Assembly: GCA_022340485.1 (NCBI GenBank)
Contig: JAJDNX010000042.1
Location: forward strand, 1 to 41,931
DNA from: Gammaproteobacteria bacterium
GTDB lineage: Bacteria > Pseudomonadota > Gammaproteobacteria > UBA9214
Length of the DNA: 41,931 nt
Direction: 5' to 3'
Of this stretch, positions 1 to 9,842 are shown one piece after another. A program made the position numbers and the translations under genes. Every line of letters starts with the position of its first letter. Position 1 is the first letter of the stretch. Below the pieces are notes generated by a model. The model had not been told where the DNA came from, made no database searches, and worked only from the letters and a program-made list of their open reading frames with translations.

Positions 1-54
1 TTTTTCTGTGTGCTTCCGTGACTAAAAAAATCTTTTCTTCAGACGGAATCAGGG

Positions 55-690
55 TCAGGGCAGGGCGCCACTCCTGGTGAGTAACTGGTAGAGGGCAGCC
101 GCAATGCGCTGGTAACCCTCGGCATTGGGGTGAATCTGGTCGGATTTCAGCGCATTGTCAGATTCCACGTCCGGCAGTATTTTATCTTCATAGACAAGAT
201 TATATTTCTCTGCAATCTGGTTGTAGAACTCTGCAGTATCCAGAAACAGCAAGCCGGGTTTTGGTACACCAATCAGCAGAACCGGGATGTTGCGCTGTCT
301 TGCTGTTTCAATCATGGCCTCTAGATTTGAGCGGGTGATGGTGCTATTGATGCGGCGCAGCAGGTCATTACCCCCATGGCAAAGCAACAGCAGTTGCGGG
401 CGATAATGGTCTAGCAGCTCGGGCAGCCGCTCCCGGCCCTGTGCGGATACTTCACCCGGTATGCCAGCATTGATCACGGTATGCCCGCTCAGTTGTGACA
501 ACACAGCCGGGTAACTCTGGTTTTCGCTGGCTCCGGTCCCGTAGGTCAGGCTGTCTCCGAAGGCGAGAATGACGGTGTTCTCTGCTAGCCGCGGGATGCG
601 TGGCGTGTTATCGGTACAGGCACAGAGCCATGCGATACAGGCCAGCAGCAGGACACTGTTTGCGCTGTGGGTGTGTGCGGATCGCAGCAT
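55..690 (-). CDS. GDSL/SGNH-family esterase (TesA-like), probable lipoprotein
   Basis: Predicted SGNH-fold esterase or lysophospholipase of 211 aa. All family blocks are visible: GDSLTYG (S47 nucleophile), a Gly-containing block near residue 79, GGND (N108) and DQIH (D184, H187), which complete the Ser-Asp-His triad. The N-terminus has a hydrophobic stretch ending in LCAC, so C25 is a plausible lipidation site and the enzyme would be membrane-anchored in the periplasm. I chose the ATG at 690 because it places this signal correctly. The frame is open further upstream to a TTG at 789, but that would overlap the DctM gene and bury the signal. It is the last gene of the TRAP operon, 40 nt after dctM, so it may act on the transporter's substrate (inference). 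TesA-type thioesterase or arylesterase activity cannot be told apart here. Confidence 0.88.
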   Translation of the reverse strand: MLRSAHTHSANSVLLLACIAWLCACTDNTPRIPRLAENTVILAFGDSLTYGTGASENQSYPAVLSQLSGHTVINAGIPGEVSAQGRERLPELLDHYRPQLLLLCHGGNDLLRRINSTITRSNLEAMIETARQRNIPVLLIGVPKPGLLFLDTAEFYNQIAEKYNLVYEDKILPDVESDNALKSDQIHPNAEGYQRIAAALYQLLTRSGALP

Positions 691-730
691 GATAGGTCGC
701 CCGGAATACAGCCGGTCAGTCACGGCTCTA

Positions 731-1993
731 CTAGGAGTGCCACCATAAGGATATGAACGGAATATAGGTGACCAGCGCCAGCCAGCCAATCATCAGTGCC
801 AGGAAGGGAACGGTGGCGCGGAACAGCGACAGGATCGGGCGCCCGAAACGTTGGCTGGCGATAAACAGGTTGATACCGACTGGGGGGGTGCTGTAGCCGA
901 TCTCGAGATTGGCAAGGAAAATGATGCCAAGGTGTACCGGATGGATGCCATAACTCTCGGCAATTGGCAGGATCAACGGGACCACCACGACGATGGCCGA
1001 GAAGATATCCATCATGCAGCCAACGACCAGCAGGAACACATTCAGCAACAGCAGGAACTTCAGCTGTGAATCGACATTGGTACTCATCCAGCCGAGTATC
1101 TTCATGGGTACCTGGGCATCAATTAGCAGGTTTGTCAGTCCCATGGCAACACTCAATATGATCATGATGCTGCCAACCAGAATGGCGGTATCCCTGAGCA
1201 ATCCCGGCAGGTGCTTGAACAGGTGAATCTCGCGGTGAACGACACTTTCCAGCAATAACACGTAGACTGCAGTGCAGGCAGAGGCCTCGCTGATGGTGAC
1301 ATAACCACCGAAGATGCCTGCGAGTATGCCAACAGGCAGTAACAGGTCCCAAATGCCCTCACTGGCCGCCTTGCCCAACATTGCAAACGAAAAGCGGTGC
1401 TGGGGGACATCTGCCTTGCGACCTATGTACATCGCGTACAGACCAAGCATCACCATGAGCAACACGCCCGGTGCAATGCCAGCAAGGAACATCTCGTCAA
1501 TGCTGACCCCCGCAACAATGCCATACAGCAGGATGGCAAGACTTGGTGCGAACAGCAGGCCCAGTGAACCGGAAGTCGTGAGCAGGCCAAGCGTAAAGCG
1601 CTCCCTGTATCCGGCATGCAGGAGCATGGGAAACATCAGTCCCCCCAGCGCGAGAATAGTGACGCCAGAAGCACCGGAGAATGCCGTGAAGAAGGCGCAT
1701 GAAGCAATTGCAACGCCCGCCATGCCGCCGGGCAACCAGCCGACAGTGGCATTAAACAGCTGGATCATGCGATGTGGCGCGCCACCCGCAGCAAGTACCA
1801 CGCCGGCGAAAGTGAACAGGGGGATTGCCGCGAGGTAGGGTGAGGACGCCAGCCGGTTGAGTTCAACCGCGAGCAGTGCCGGGTCCAGCCCGGCATTGTA
1901 GGTGGCCAGCAAGCTGCCACCGGCGAGCGCCACGAACAGGGGCAGGCCGAGCAGAGCCAGCAGTACCAGCAATCCGATCAGCACAAATGTCAT
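731..1993 (-). CDS. dctM: TRAP transporter large permease (DctM family)
   Basis: Large membrane subunit of a tripartite ATP-independent periplasmic (TRAP) transporter, 420 aa, with roughly a dozen hydrophobic segments throughout. Gly/Pro-rich stretches typical of DctM are present, including FTFAGVVLAAGG near residue 60 and NLEIGYSTPPVGINLF near residue 365. In this family DctM carries the substrate path and uses an ion gradient rather than ATP. Its start overlaps the dctQ stop by 4 nt (ATGA), indicating translational coupling. The length is normal for the family. The symbol is a family name. Substrate is unknown, although the associated TatT-like lipoprotein points to the TPAT subgroup. Confidence 0.93.
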   Translation of the reverse strand: MTFVLIGLLVLLALLGLPLFVALAGGSLLATYNAGLDPALLAVELNRLASSPYLAAIPLFTFAGVVLAAGGAPHRMIQLFNATVGWLPGGMAGVAIASCAFFTAFSGASGVTILALGGLMFPMLLHAGYRERFTLGLLTTSGSLGLLFAPSLAILLYGIVAGVSIDEMFLAGIAPGVLLMVMLGLYAMYIGRKADVPQHRFSFAMLGKAASEGIWDLLLPVGILAGIFGGYVTISEASACTAVYVLLLESVVHREIHLFKHLPGLLRDTAILVGSIMIILSVAMGLTNLLIDAQVPMKILGWMSTNVDSQLKFLLLLNVFLLVVGCMMDIFSAIVVVVPLILPIAESYGIHPVHLGIIFLANLEIGYSTPPVGINLFIASQRFGRPILSLFRATVPFLALMIGWLALVTYIPFISLWWHS

Positions 1994-2490
1994 GAATCGT
2001 TCACGGGTTCCCGGTGTTGTACGAATAATCCGCCAAGCAGGAAGTGCAGTGACAGCAGGGAAAAACCGAAGGGGGTAATGAGCGCCAGTATCGATGACCA
2101 GCGTTCATGGTCGGCAACATAGTTCCAGTCATCGTACCAGAATCGCATGGCAGCCCAGGTCATCGCACCGCACAGTACCGCCGAAATCAGATACAACGGC
2201 GGCTGCAGCCTTTTAATACGGCGCGGTTCCATGAGCGCTGCAACGATATCGATGCGGATGTGTTTATGCCGCTCTACCGCCAGTGCTGCACCAAAGAAGG
2301 CTACATACAACACCATGTAGCGTGACAGGATGTCGGCGTGAGGAATGCCGGAAGCGAAGAAATTACGTGCCAGCACCTGTCCGAACACCAGTGACAGCAA
2401 CACCAGCAGGGATGCACCTGCCATGAAGGTTTCCATGCGCATCAACGCATGGCGGAAGCTTGTTACCCAGTGTGGCTCATTCGGCAACAT
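1990..2490 (-). CDS. dctQ: TRAP transporter small permease (DctQ family)
   Basis: Small membrane subunit of the same TRAP transporter, 166 aa, with four predicted membrane segments, the usual DctQ topology. The motif AVERHKHIRIDIV near residue 97 matches the conserved region after the second helix of this family. The 5' end overlaps the dctP stop codon by 14 nt and the 3' end overlaps dctM by 4 nt, so the three subunits are tightly coupled. DctQ pairs with DctM in the inner membrane; its exact role in transport is structural in the systems studied. Confidence 0.9.
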   Translation of the reverse strand: MLPNEPHWVTSFRHALMRMETFMAGASLLVLLSLVFGQVLARNFFASGIPHADILSRYMVLYVAFFGAALAVERHKHIRIDIVAALMEPRRIKRLQPPLYLISAVLCGAMTWAAMRFWYDDWNYVADHERWSSILALITPFGFSLLSLHFLLGGLFVQHREPVNDS

Positions 2491-3538
2491 TGACGGGGGC
2501 TTGCATTTTCCCGGCGCGATACTCTTGCAGCCAGTGGTTGACCTTATCGATGACAGCCTTTGGTATGTAGCCAGTAGACATCAGGTATTCACCGGCACGG
2601 ATCCGGATATTCTCCACCTCGCCACTTTCCAGGTCTTCATCACCCTTAACCAGCTGCATGCCTCTCTGCTGCAGTATCTCCAGTGCTTCAATATTGTCAT
2701 GGCGGGTAGCGGCGATCAGTCGCTCGCCAGTTGCTTCACCGGTTCTCTTCAAAAGCTTCTGCAGGTCTTGTGGCAGATCCTGGTAAAAACGCCGCGAGAC
2801 AACCAGCGAGCCGATGCCATTGGCCATCGGAACATCGGTGATATACCGTGTTTTAGTGAACCATTGCATGGCAATTGCGCCAAGCGGGGGGGCATACACG
2901 GTATCTATCAGGCCGGTCGAGAGGCTGGTATAGACATCAATGATGGACAGTGGTATCGGAGACAAGCCGCTGGCGTCGAAAAATGCCGTGCCCATCGGGT
3001 CACCCTGCCAGTTCCAGATGCGTCGATGCTGCAGGTCACCCAGGGATTGAATCGGTTGTTGTGAAAAGAAGTAGACAAAACCGACTTCCATCCAGCCGAT
3101 CAGCTCATAGCCGTTGTCACGGTAACCCTGCTCGATGTCGGGCATGAACTGTTTGCGAACGTAGTCAATTTCCTCGATGTTGTGAAACAGGAATGGCAGT
3201 TCCAGCACGCGAGTTGGCGAATAGATCTGCCCGATACCATAGCCGGTGAAGGCACCGCCCTGTAACTGCCCGAAGCGTATCTTTTTCAGTACCTCGGGTT
3301 CATCACCCTGAACGCCGCCGGGATAGATCTTGAACAGCAGTCTTCCCTGGCTTTCTCTTCTGACCTCGTCAGCCCAGTCCTGCAACATATTGACCCACGT
3401 GGTGCCGGCCGGTGCCAGTGTGGCGAACTTGAGGGTATAGATCTTTTTGGCCTGCAGCGGGCTACTTGCCAGTATGAATGCGCTCAGCAACAAGGCGCTG
3501 AATAGTTTGCCAGGGCCAGGGCTGCCTGCGTTATTCAA
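2477..3538 (-). CDS. dctP: TRAP transporter periplasmic substrate-binding protein (DctP family)
   Basis: Periplasmic solute receptor of 353 aa. It has an N-terminal signal peptide with probable cleavage after LQA at residue 30. The mature protein starts YTLKFATLAPAGTTW, the typical first strand of the family, and the PGG and DVYTSLSTGLIDT motifs (near 73 and 201) are conserved. At about residues 171-178 it has HRRIWNWQ, where classical dicarboxylate-binding members carry the Arg-containing ligand loop, so the pocket may differ. The start overlaps the tatT stop by 4 nt. The neighbouring TPR lipoprotein suggests it is a TatP-type receptor that docks to TatT. In the Treponema pallidum example hydrophobic ligands were proposed; applying that here is inference. 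Confidence 0.92.
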   Translation of the reverse strand: MNNAGSPGPGKLFSALLLSAFILASSPLQAKKIYTLKFATLAPAGTTWVNMLQDWADEVRRESQGRLLFKIYPGGVQGDEPEVLKKIRFGQLQGGAFTGYGIGQIYSPTRVLELPFLFHNIEEIDYVRKQFMPDIEQGYRDNGYELIGWMEVGFVYFFSQQPIQSLGDLQHRRIWNWQGDPMGTAFFDASGLSPIPLSIIDVYTSLSTGLIDTVYAPPLGAIAMQWFTKTRYITDVPMANGIGSLVVSRRFYQDLPQDLQKLLKRTGEATGERLIAATRHDNIEALEILQQRGMQLVKGDEDLESGEVENIRIRAGEYLMSTGYIPKAVIDKVNHWLQEYRAGKMQAPVNVAE

Positions 3539-4431
3539 AACCAGTCCTCTTCGCTTTCCAGCAGCAGGGCTGCCTTGTACTTGCTGATGCCGTTGATCAG
3601 CGCCATCTGCGGATAGAGGTCATCGGGCGCCTCCAGGATGCCGACCAGTCTCTGGTGGAAGGCTTGCTGGTCCAGCTGCTGCCGGTCGAGGAATTCTGCA
3701 TGCAGCAGGTCGACCAGTAGCAACTTGTTGTCATTGATCTCTGCGGCGCGCTGGAAGTGCTGTTCTGCAAGTGCAAAATCGCCGCCCAGCATGGGAGCAC
3801 GACCACCATAATAAACACCGAAGAACAGGTGGGCAGCCGCGTAATAATAGGTTTCATCCAGCTCAATGACACGCTGCATGAGAATCGCCACATTGCTGAG
3901 GCCGGCGATGCCGGATACGCTGTCCCGGTTCATGTCGACCCATTTCCCCAGGCAGGAGGCGCTCCAGAAGAGTACCGGTACATCCTCCTTTGCGGCACCG
4001 GCTACCGCGGTGCGCAGACCATCCGGGGTGGCCGTTTCCGGATCGATCTCGAATCCGCGCAGCGTCAATGCCCGTTTTGAGTAGTCATAGCAGCGACGGT
4101 ACAGTGCCCCGGCGCGAGCCCGGTCTTCCGTTTCGATGAAGCCGTAACTGTAGCCGTAAAAACCTTGCGCGGCATACAACAGCAATTCCAGGTTGTCAGG
4201 ATCTTCCAGCAGCATGCCTTCCATCAATTTCAGGTTGGCTGGCATGGCGACACGGGCGAGTTGCAGGTCCGATTCCCTGTTCATGGCCTCAATGCCACTG
4301 TCCATAATGCTTTGCGAGCCACGCACCACCATCTTGCCGGTCGAACAGGCCGTCATGAACAGTACCACGCCAATTAAACAGGCACTGCGCAACAGGGACA
4401 GCGTCGAGTGAGAGAGTTGGCGTATGTCCAT
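3535..4431 (-). CDS. TRAP transporter TatT component family lipoprotein (TPR-like)
   Basis: 298-aa predicted lipoprotein. The signal sequence ends in MTAC with C29 as lipid attachment site. The rest is helical and repeat-like, with segments resembling TPR units (for example AEQHFQRAAEINDNKLL near residue 224). Its length and its place directly before dctP match the TatT family of TPR-associated TRAP transporters, described for T. pallidum Tp0956, where the protein forms a trimer that binds the solute receptor. It probably sits on a periplasmic membrane face and feeds ligand to DctP. An AGGA motif lies 9 nt before the ATG. The gene begins 39 nt after the dapE stop on the same strand with no visible terminator between them. 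Recognition rests on context, length and motifs rather than an alignment. Confidence 0.82.
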   Translation of the reverse strand: MDIRQLSHSTLSLLRSACLIGVVLFMTACSTGKMVVRGSQSIMDSGIEAMNRESDLQLARVAMPANLKLMEGMLLEDPDNLELLLYAAQGFYGYSYGFIETEDRARAGALYRRCYDYSKRALTLRGFEIDPETATPDGLRTAVAGAAKEDVPVLFWSASCLGKWVDMNRDSVSGIAGLSNVAILMQRVIELDETYYYAAAHLFFGVYYGGRAPMLGGDFALAEQHFQRAAEINDNKLLLVDLLHAEFLDRQQLDQQAFHQRLVGILEAPDDLYPQMALINGISKYKAALLLESEEDWF

Positions 4432-4470
4432 TGTTATTATTCCTGAGTGAGTGTTTCGGAATTTACTGAT

Positions 4471-5954
<1,484 letters not shown>

Positions 5955-5998
5955 GGCTGCATCACATATTACTACCGGTTCTATACGTTAAAAAAATT

Positions 5999-6074
5999 GC
6001 CACGGATCCATGAGCAACACGAAAAGCAAATTCCCTGGCAGAAATCATTCCACGCCTTACTTGGATTCCGTGGC
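5999..6074. repeat. Imperfect inverted-repeat element, copy 1
   Basis: The arms are GCCACGGATCCA at 5999-6010 and TGGATTCCGTGGC at 6062-6074. They are complementary apart from one bulged base, with about 50 nt between them. The element lies between dapD and yffB. Its right end, read on the minus strand, starts TAGCCACGGAATCCA, almost the same as the left end of a second element at 8261-8343. It may be a dispersed palindromic or MITE-like unit; no ORF is inside. Confidence 0.5.
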
Positions 6075-6138
6075 TAGTTAACAACCGGGGCGAGGTTAAA
6101 CCAGGCCCGGCAACCCTCGTTCACAGGTTTAAAAACGG

Positions 6139-6960
6139 CTAGATGTCGCGCAACAGTTCGTTGATGCCGACCTTTGCGCGTGTTTTGTCATCCACACGTT
6201 TCACGATCACGGCGCAATACAGGCTGCAGCTGCCGTCGCTCGAGGGCAGGTTGCCAGAGACTACCACGGAACCGGCCGGTACGCGGCCATAGATGATCTC
6301 GCCGCTGCTGCGATCGAAGATGCGGGTACTCTGGCCGATGTACACACCCATTGAGATTACCGAGCCCTGTTCAACAATGACACCTTCCACGACTTCCGAG
6401 CGCGCACCAATAAAGCAATTGTCTTCAATGATGGTCGGACTGGCCTGCACGGGTTCAAGGACGCCGCCGATGCCAACGCCACCCGAGAGGTGTACGTTCT
6501 TGCCAATCTGTGCACAGGATCCAACGGTGGCCCAGGTGTCTACCATGGTGCCGCTGTCGACATAGGCACCGATGTTTACGTAGGAGGGCATCAATACCAC
6601 ACCGGATGCAATGTAGGCGCCCTTGCGCGCGGTTGCCGGCGGTACCACCCTGACACCGCCTTCACGAAATTCGCGCGAGTTGGTATCGGCATACTTGGAA
6701 GGCACCTTGTCGTAGTAATTGGTGAATCCACCCTTGATAAAGGCATTATCCTCGATGCGAAACGAGAGTAACACGGCCTTTTTCAACCAGTCATTGACTA
6801 CCCACTTGCCGTCTTTCTTTTCGGCAACCCGTGCTACGCCCCGGTCCAGCATGTCGATAGCTTCCAGCGTGGCCTCCTTGACATGGGTATCGACACTGCG
6901 CGGGGTTATCTCTGCACGACGTTCAAAGGCGGCTTCTATTATAGATTGCATGTCACTCAT
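6139..6960 (-). CDS. dapD: 2,3,4,5-tetrahydropyridine-2,6-dicarboxylate N-succinyltransferase
   Basis: 273-aa trimeric acyltransferase that transfers succinyl from succinyl-CoA to tetrahydrodipicolinate, the entry to the succinylase lysine branch. The N-terminal helical domain ([11 protein letters not shown] near residue 10) matches E. coli DapD. Residues of about 105-240 show hexapeptide repeats of a left-handed beta helix, with the landmark segments [20 protein letters not shown] and [10 protein letters not shown]. The length is that of E. coli (274 aa). The ATG at 6960 has a GGAG motif 10 nt upstream; a second ATG three codons in is less well placed. It lies 56 nt downstream of dapC on the same strand. 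Confidence 0.97.
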   Translation of the reverse strand: MSDMQSIIEAAFERRAEITPRSVDTHVKEATLEAIDMLDRGVARVAEKKDGKWVVNDWLKKAVLLSFRIEDNAFIKGGFTNYYDKVPSKYADTNSREFREGGVRVVPPATARKGAYIASGVVLMPSYVNIGAYVDSGTMVDTWATVGSCAQIGKNVHLSGGVGIGGVLEPVQASPTIIEDNCFIGARSEVVEGVIVEQGSVISMGVYIGQSTRIFDRSSGEIIYGRVPAGSVVVSGNLPSSDGSCSLYCAVIVKRVDDKTRAKVGINELLRDI

Positions 6961-7016
6961 GTGAGCTTGTCTCCAGGTACAGTAAAAAACGGGTCATGGC
7001 AGGCAATAATAACTGC

Positions 7017-8213
7017 CTAGCGGCTGACAATATACGACTTAATGCGCGCTGCCGCCTCCACACAGTCCTCAATCGGTGCCACCAGCGCCATGCGCACAAA
7101 ATTCTCACCGGGGTTACTGCCAGCAGCCATACGCGACAGGAAGCTGCCCGGCAGCACCATGACATTCTGCTGTGCACGCAGCTCCCTCGCAAAGTCGGTA
7201 TCAGCGACCGGTGTGCGTGCCCACAGGTAGAAACCGGCATCCGGTTGCTGCACGTCCATCAGTGGCGCCAGCAGCCCCAGGACGGCATTGAATTTTGCGG
7301 TATACAGGGCACGATTCATGGCAACATGCGCTTCATCCTGCCACGCCCTGATACTGGCATACTGGCTGGCCGGAGGCATGGCACAACCATGGTAGGTACG
7401 GTAACGCAGGAAGTTTTTCAGGATGGCGGCATCACCGGCAACAAAGCCCGAGCGCAGGCCAGGTGCATTGGAGCGTTTCGAGAGACTGTGAAAGACCACG
7501 CAGCGACGAAAGTCAGTACGGCCAAGTTCTGCGGCGGCCTGTAACAGCCCGACTGGGGGGGAGTCACCCTCCCGGTAGATCTCCGAGTAGCACTCGTCCG
7601 AGGCAATGACAAAGTCATGCCTGTCAGCCAGGTCGATCAACTGTTGCAATGCCGTTATTGGCATGACGGCCCCCGTCGGGTTGCCCGGTGTACAGATGTA
7701 GACCAGCTGGCAGCGTTTCCAGATGGCCTCGGGTACTGCATGAATATCGGGGAGCAAGTTGGTCTCCCGGCTGGCATTCATGAACCAGGGATGCGCACCT
7801 GCAAGCAGCGCCGCACCTTCGTAGATCTGGTAGAAGGGGTTTGGCATCAGTACCAGGGCATCACTGAGCGGGTTGACAATGCACTGTGCGAAAGCAAACA
7901 GCGCTTCGCGCGTGCCGTTCACCGGTAACACCTGCCGCTCCGGATCCACCGAGTTTTCGGGTAATTCAAAGCGCTGTACCAACCAGTCGGCGATGGCGCT
8001 GCGCAGTTCTGGCATCCCACGGGTAACGGGATAACGTGACAGGCCATGCAAATGGGTAATCACCTCCTCGATGATAAACCCCGGTGTTGCATGCTGTGGC
8101 TCGCCGATGGACAGGGAGATCGGTTGCAGCGCAGCGGGTGGTGTCAGGCCCTCGAACAGTTTTGCCAGTCGCTCGAACGGGTAGGGTTGCAGTTGTGATA
8201 GATTCGGATTCAT
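7017..8213 (-). CDS. dapC: Succinyldiaminopimelate transaminase
   Basis: 398-aa fold-type I PLP aminotransferase. It converts N-succinyl-2-amino-6-ketopimelate to N-succinyl-LL-DAP using glutamate. The PLP Lys is K246 in HSLSKRSNAPG; also visible are N178 in PGNPTG, D206 in ASDECYSE and the substrate-carboxylate Arg R374 in ENFVRMAL. The opening (LQPYPFERL, then SIGEP near residue 36) is characteristic of the proteobacterial DapC subgroup. Together with dapD and dapE it completes the succinylase branch in one cluster. The start ATG at 8213 has no obvious Shine-Dalgarno sequence. Confidence 0.94.
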   Translation of the reverse strand: MNPNLSQLQPYPFERLAKLFEGLTPPAALQPISLSIGEPQHATPGFIIEEVITHLHGLSRYPVTRGMPELRSAIADWLVQRFELPENSVDPERQVLPVNGTREALFAFAQCIVNPLSDALVLMPNPFYQIYEGAALLAGAHPWFMNASRETNLLPDIHAVPEAIWKRCQLVYICTPGNPTGAVMPITALQQLIDLADRHDFVIASDECYSEIYREGDSPPVGLLQAAAELGRTDFRRCVVFHSLSKRSNAPGLRSGFVAGDAAILKNFLRYRTYHGCAMPPASQYASIRAWQDEAHVAMNRALYTAKFNAVLGLLAPLMDVQQPDAGFYLWARTPVADTDFARELRAQQNVMVLPGSFLSRMAAGSNPGENFVRMALVAPIEDCVEAAARIKSYIVSR

Positions 8214-8260
8214 TCGTTATTTTGTGGACTGTGATTGGTCACTGCCGGTTGTTTATTACA

Positions 8261-8343
8261 TAGCCACGGAGTCCATGGAAGAACAAGGCAATGTGTGGGT
8301 CATGCGCTTATTCTTCCATGTCTTTTGGCGGGTTCCATGGCTA
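8261..8343. repeat. Imperfect inverted-repeat element, copy 2
   Basis: Outer arms TAGCCACGG (8261-8269) and CCATGGCTA (8335-8343) pair with one mismatch (a G-T wobble on one strand). Inner arms CATGGAAGAA (8274-8283) and TTCTTCCATG (8311-8320) are perfect complements. It lies between the divergent dapC and EamA transporter genes. Its left end resembles the element at 5999-6074. It could fold as a long hairpin in RNA or be a non-autonomous repeat. Confidence 0.5.
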
Positions 8344-8420
8344 CAATGATTTGTCTTTATAGGCAGTCAACAGAATTGACCGACCTTCACTGAGAGTGTG
8401 GTGAAAGTATAAGGGATGCC

Positions 8421-9311
8421 ATGAATACGTCCAAACAGGATAATCGCCTGCTGCCGGTCCTCAGTCTGCTGTTTACTGCAACCCTGTGGGGTGTCGTCTG
8501 GTACCCGTTGAGGCTGCTTGAAGGGCAGGGACTGGCTGGTCTGTGGAGTGCGCTCATCAGCTATGGCGCAATCCTGTGCGTGTTTTCATGGGTGCTGGTG
8601 CGTGAACGTGAAACGCTGGCTGTGAACAAGTGGCCGCTTCTGCTGATGGGGCTGTCTGCAGGCTGGTGTAATGTTGCCTTCTTCATGGCGGTGCTGGACG
8701 GTCATGTCGTGCGGGTGCTGCTGTTGTTCTATCTGTCACCATTCTGGGCAGTCTGTCTTGGCTGGCTGTTGCTTGGCGAGCGACTGGATACCAAATCCAT
8801 GCTGGTGTTTGCCATCGCGGTAACGGGTGCGGTTATCATGCTCTGGAATGAGACTATCGGTATACCCTGGCCACGCGATCATGCCGACTGGTTGGCCGTT
8901 TCGTCCGGTTTTGCCTTTGCCCTGAGTAATGTATTTGTGCGCCAGACACAAAATATCGGTGTACTGCTGAAGTCCACCGCCAGCTGGGCGGGTGTGGTCG
9001 TGGTCGCCATTGTCTGGATTGTGCTGAGCCAGAGCGGTTTTCCTGCAGTACGGTTTACTGTGGTGCTTGCTGCGGCAACGCTGGGCCTGTGCGGCTTTCT
9101 GGTCATGTCCTTGACCGTGCTTTATGGCGTGGCACGCATGCCGATTCACCGCTCAGCCATTATCCTGCTGTTTGAGCTGGTGGTGGGTGCTGTTTCATCA
9201 CTGTTACTGACGGATGAGGTGGTGCTCTACAGGGAATGGGTCGGCGGCTTCCTGATCGTGACGGCTGCCTACATGGCGGCACGCATTCATGCCGGTGATG
9301 AAGATGGCTAA
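8421..9311 (+). CDS. EamA/DMT-superfamily transporter
   Basis: 296-aa inner-membrane protein with about ten hydrophobic segments, arranged as two EamA-type five-helix halves. Landmarks are LLFTATLWGVVWYPLRLL near residue 15, FYLSPFWAVCLGWLLLGERL at the end of the first half, and LLFELVVGAVSSLLLTDEV at the end of the second half, the typical positions of EamA signatures. Such proteins export or import small metabolites, often amino acids; the substrate cannot be read from sequence. The start ATG follows AAGGGA at 6-nt spacing. The 3' end overlaps the VOC gene. Confidence 0.9.
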   Translation: MNTSKQDNRLLPVLSLLFTATLWGVVWYPLRLLEGQGLAGLWSALISYGAILCVFSWVLVRERETLAVNKWPLLLMGLSAGWCNVAFFMAVLDGHVVRVLLLFYLSPFWAVCLGWLLLGERLDTKSMLVFAIAVTGAVIMLWNETIGIPWPRDHADWLAVSSGFAFALSNVFVRQTQNIGVLLKSTASWAGVVVVAIVWIVLSQSGFPAVRFTVVLAAATLGLCGFLVMSLTVLYGVARMPIHRSAIILLFELVVGAVSSLLLTDEVVLYREWVGGFLIVTAAYMAARIHAGDEDG

Positions 9312-9687
9312 CATCACGACGATTCATCACGTCAGTTTGCTGGTCAGTAATACCGGGCGTGCCCTGAGATTCTATCGCGACCTGCTGGGTCTTGAGGTCG
9401 ATGAGACACGGCCGGCCATGAATTATCCAGGTGCCTGGTTACGTGTCGGCACAGCACAGATTCACCTGCTGGAACTCCCCGACGCATTGCGGGGTACGAA
9501 ATTGCCGGAGCATGGGGGTCGTGATCGGCACATAGCGCTGGAGGTCATGGACCTGGACGGGGTGGCAGCAGAGCTGGAAGCCGCGGGGGTCGCCTGCACA
9601 ATCAGCCGTTCAGGACGCCGTGCACTGTTCTGCCGGGATCCGGACGGCAATGCAATCGAGCTGGTCGAGCGGGCAAAGATCTGCTGA
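9304..9687 (+). CDS. VOC-family (glyoxalase/dioxygenase fold) protein
   Basis: 127-aa single VOC domain made of two beta-alpha-beta-beta-beta units. It opens with TTIHHVSLLVSN, continues RFYRDLLGLEV, and ends with the signature FCRDPDGNAIELVE. Likely metal ligands are H8 or H9, H54 (AQIHLLEL), H76 (RHIALEV) and E119. Lyase, isomerase, dioxygenase and thiol-transferase families all share this fold, so the reaction is unknown. ATGs lie at 9289, 9298 and 9304. I take 9304, just before the conserved domain, which overlaps the EamA stop by 8 nt. The overlap suggests both are made from one message. Confidence 0.87.
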   Translation: MANITTIHHVSLLVSNTGRALRFYRDLLGLEVDETRPAMNYPGAWLRVGTAQIHLLELPDALRGTKLPEHGGRDRHIALEVMDLDGVAAELEAAGVACTISRSGRRALFCRDPDGNAIELVERAKIC

Positions 9688-9842
9688 CAGCTGCCTGGCA
9701 TCGACGCCTCGGGGTGATTACGTGCCGGGTAGCATGATGCGACTTGCTGCAATCCCGGGATTGGCCACTTGGCCGTGTTAACATGGCTTTATTGCAAGAG
9801 CACAACCTGGGCAAGAGGGTGATCCTTGACTGCAAGTATTCT

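Noticed and set aside
881-892. Frameshift at a G-run in dctM
   Set aside because: The reading frame runs through the G-run without interruption and the protein has normal length and motifs on both sides.
6085-6118. Rho-independent terminator after dapD
   Set aside because: A CGAGG/CCTCG stem with an internal bulge exists, but the loop is long and no T-run follows on the minus strand.
6961-8420. Lysine riboswitch controlling the dap genes
   Set aside because: The spaces before dapD (56 nt) and dapC (207 nt, largely filled by the repeat element) are too short or lack the conserved lysine-riboswitch core.
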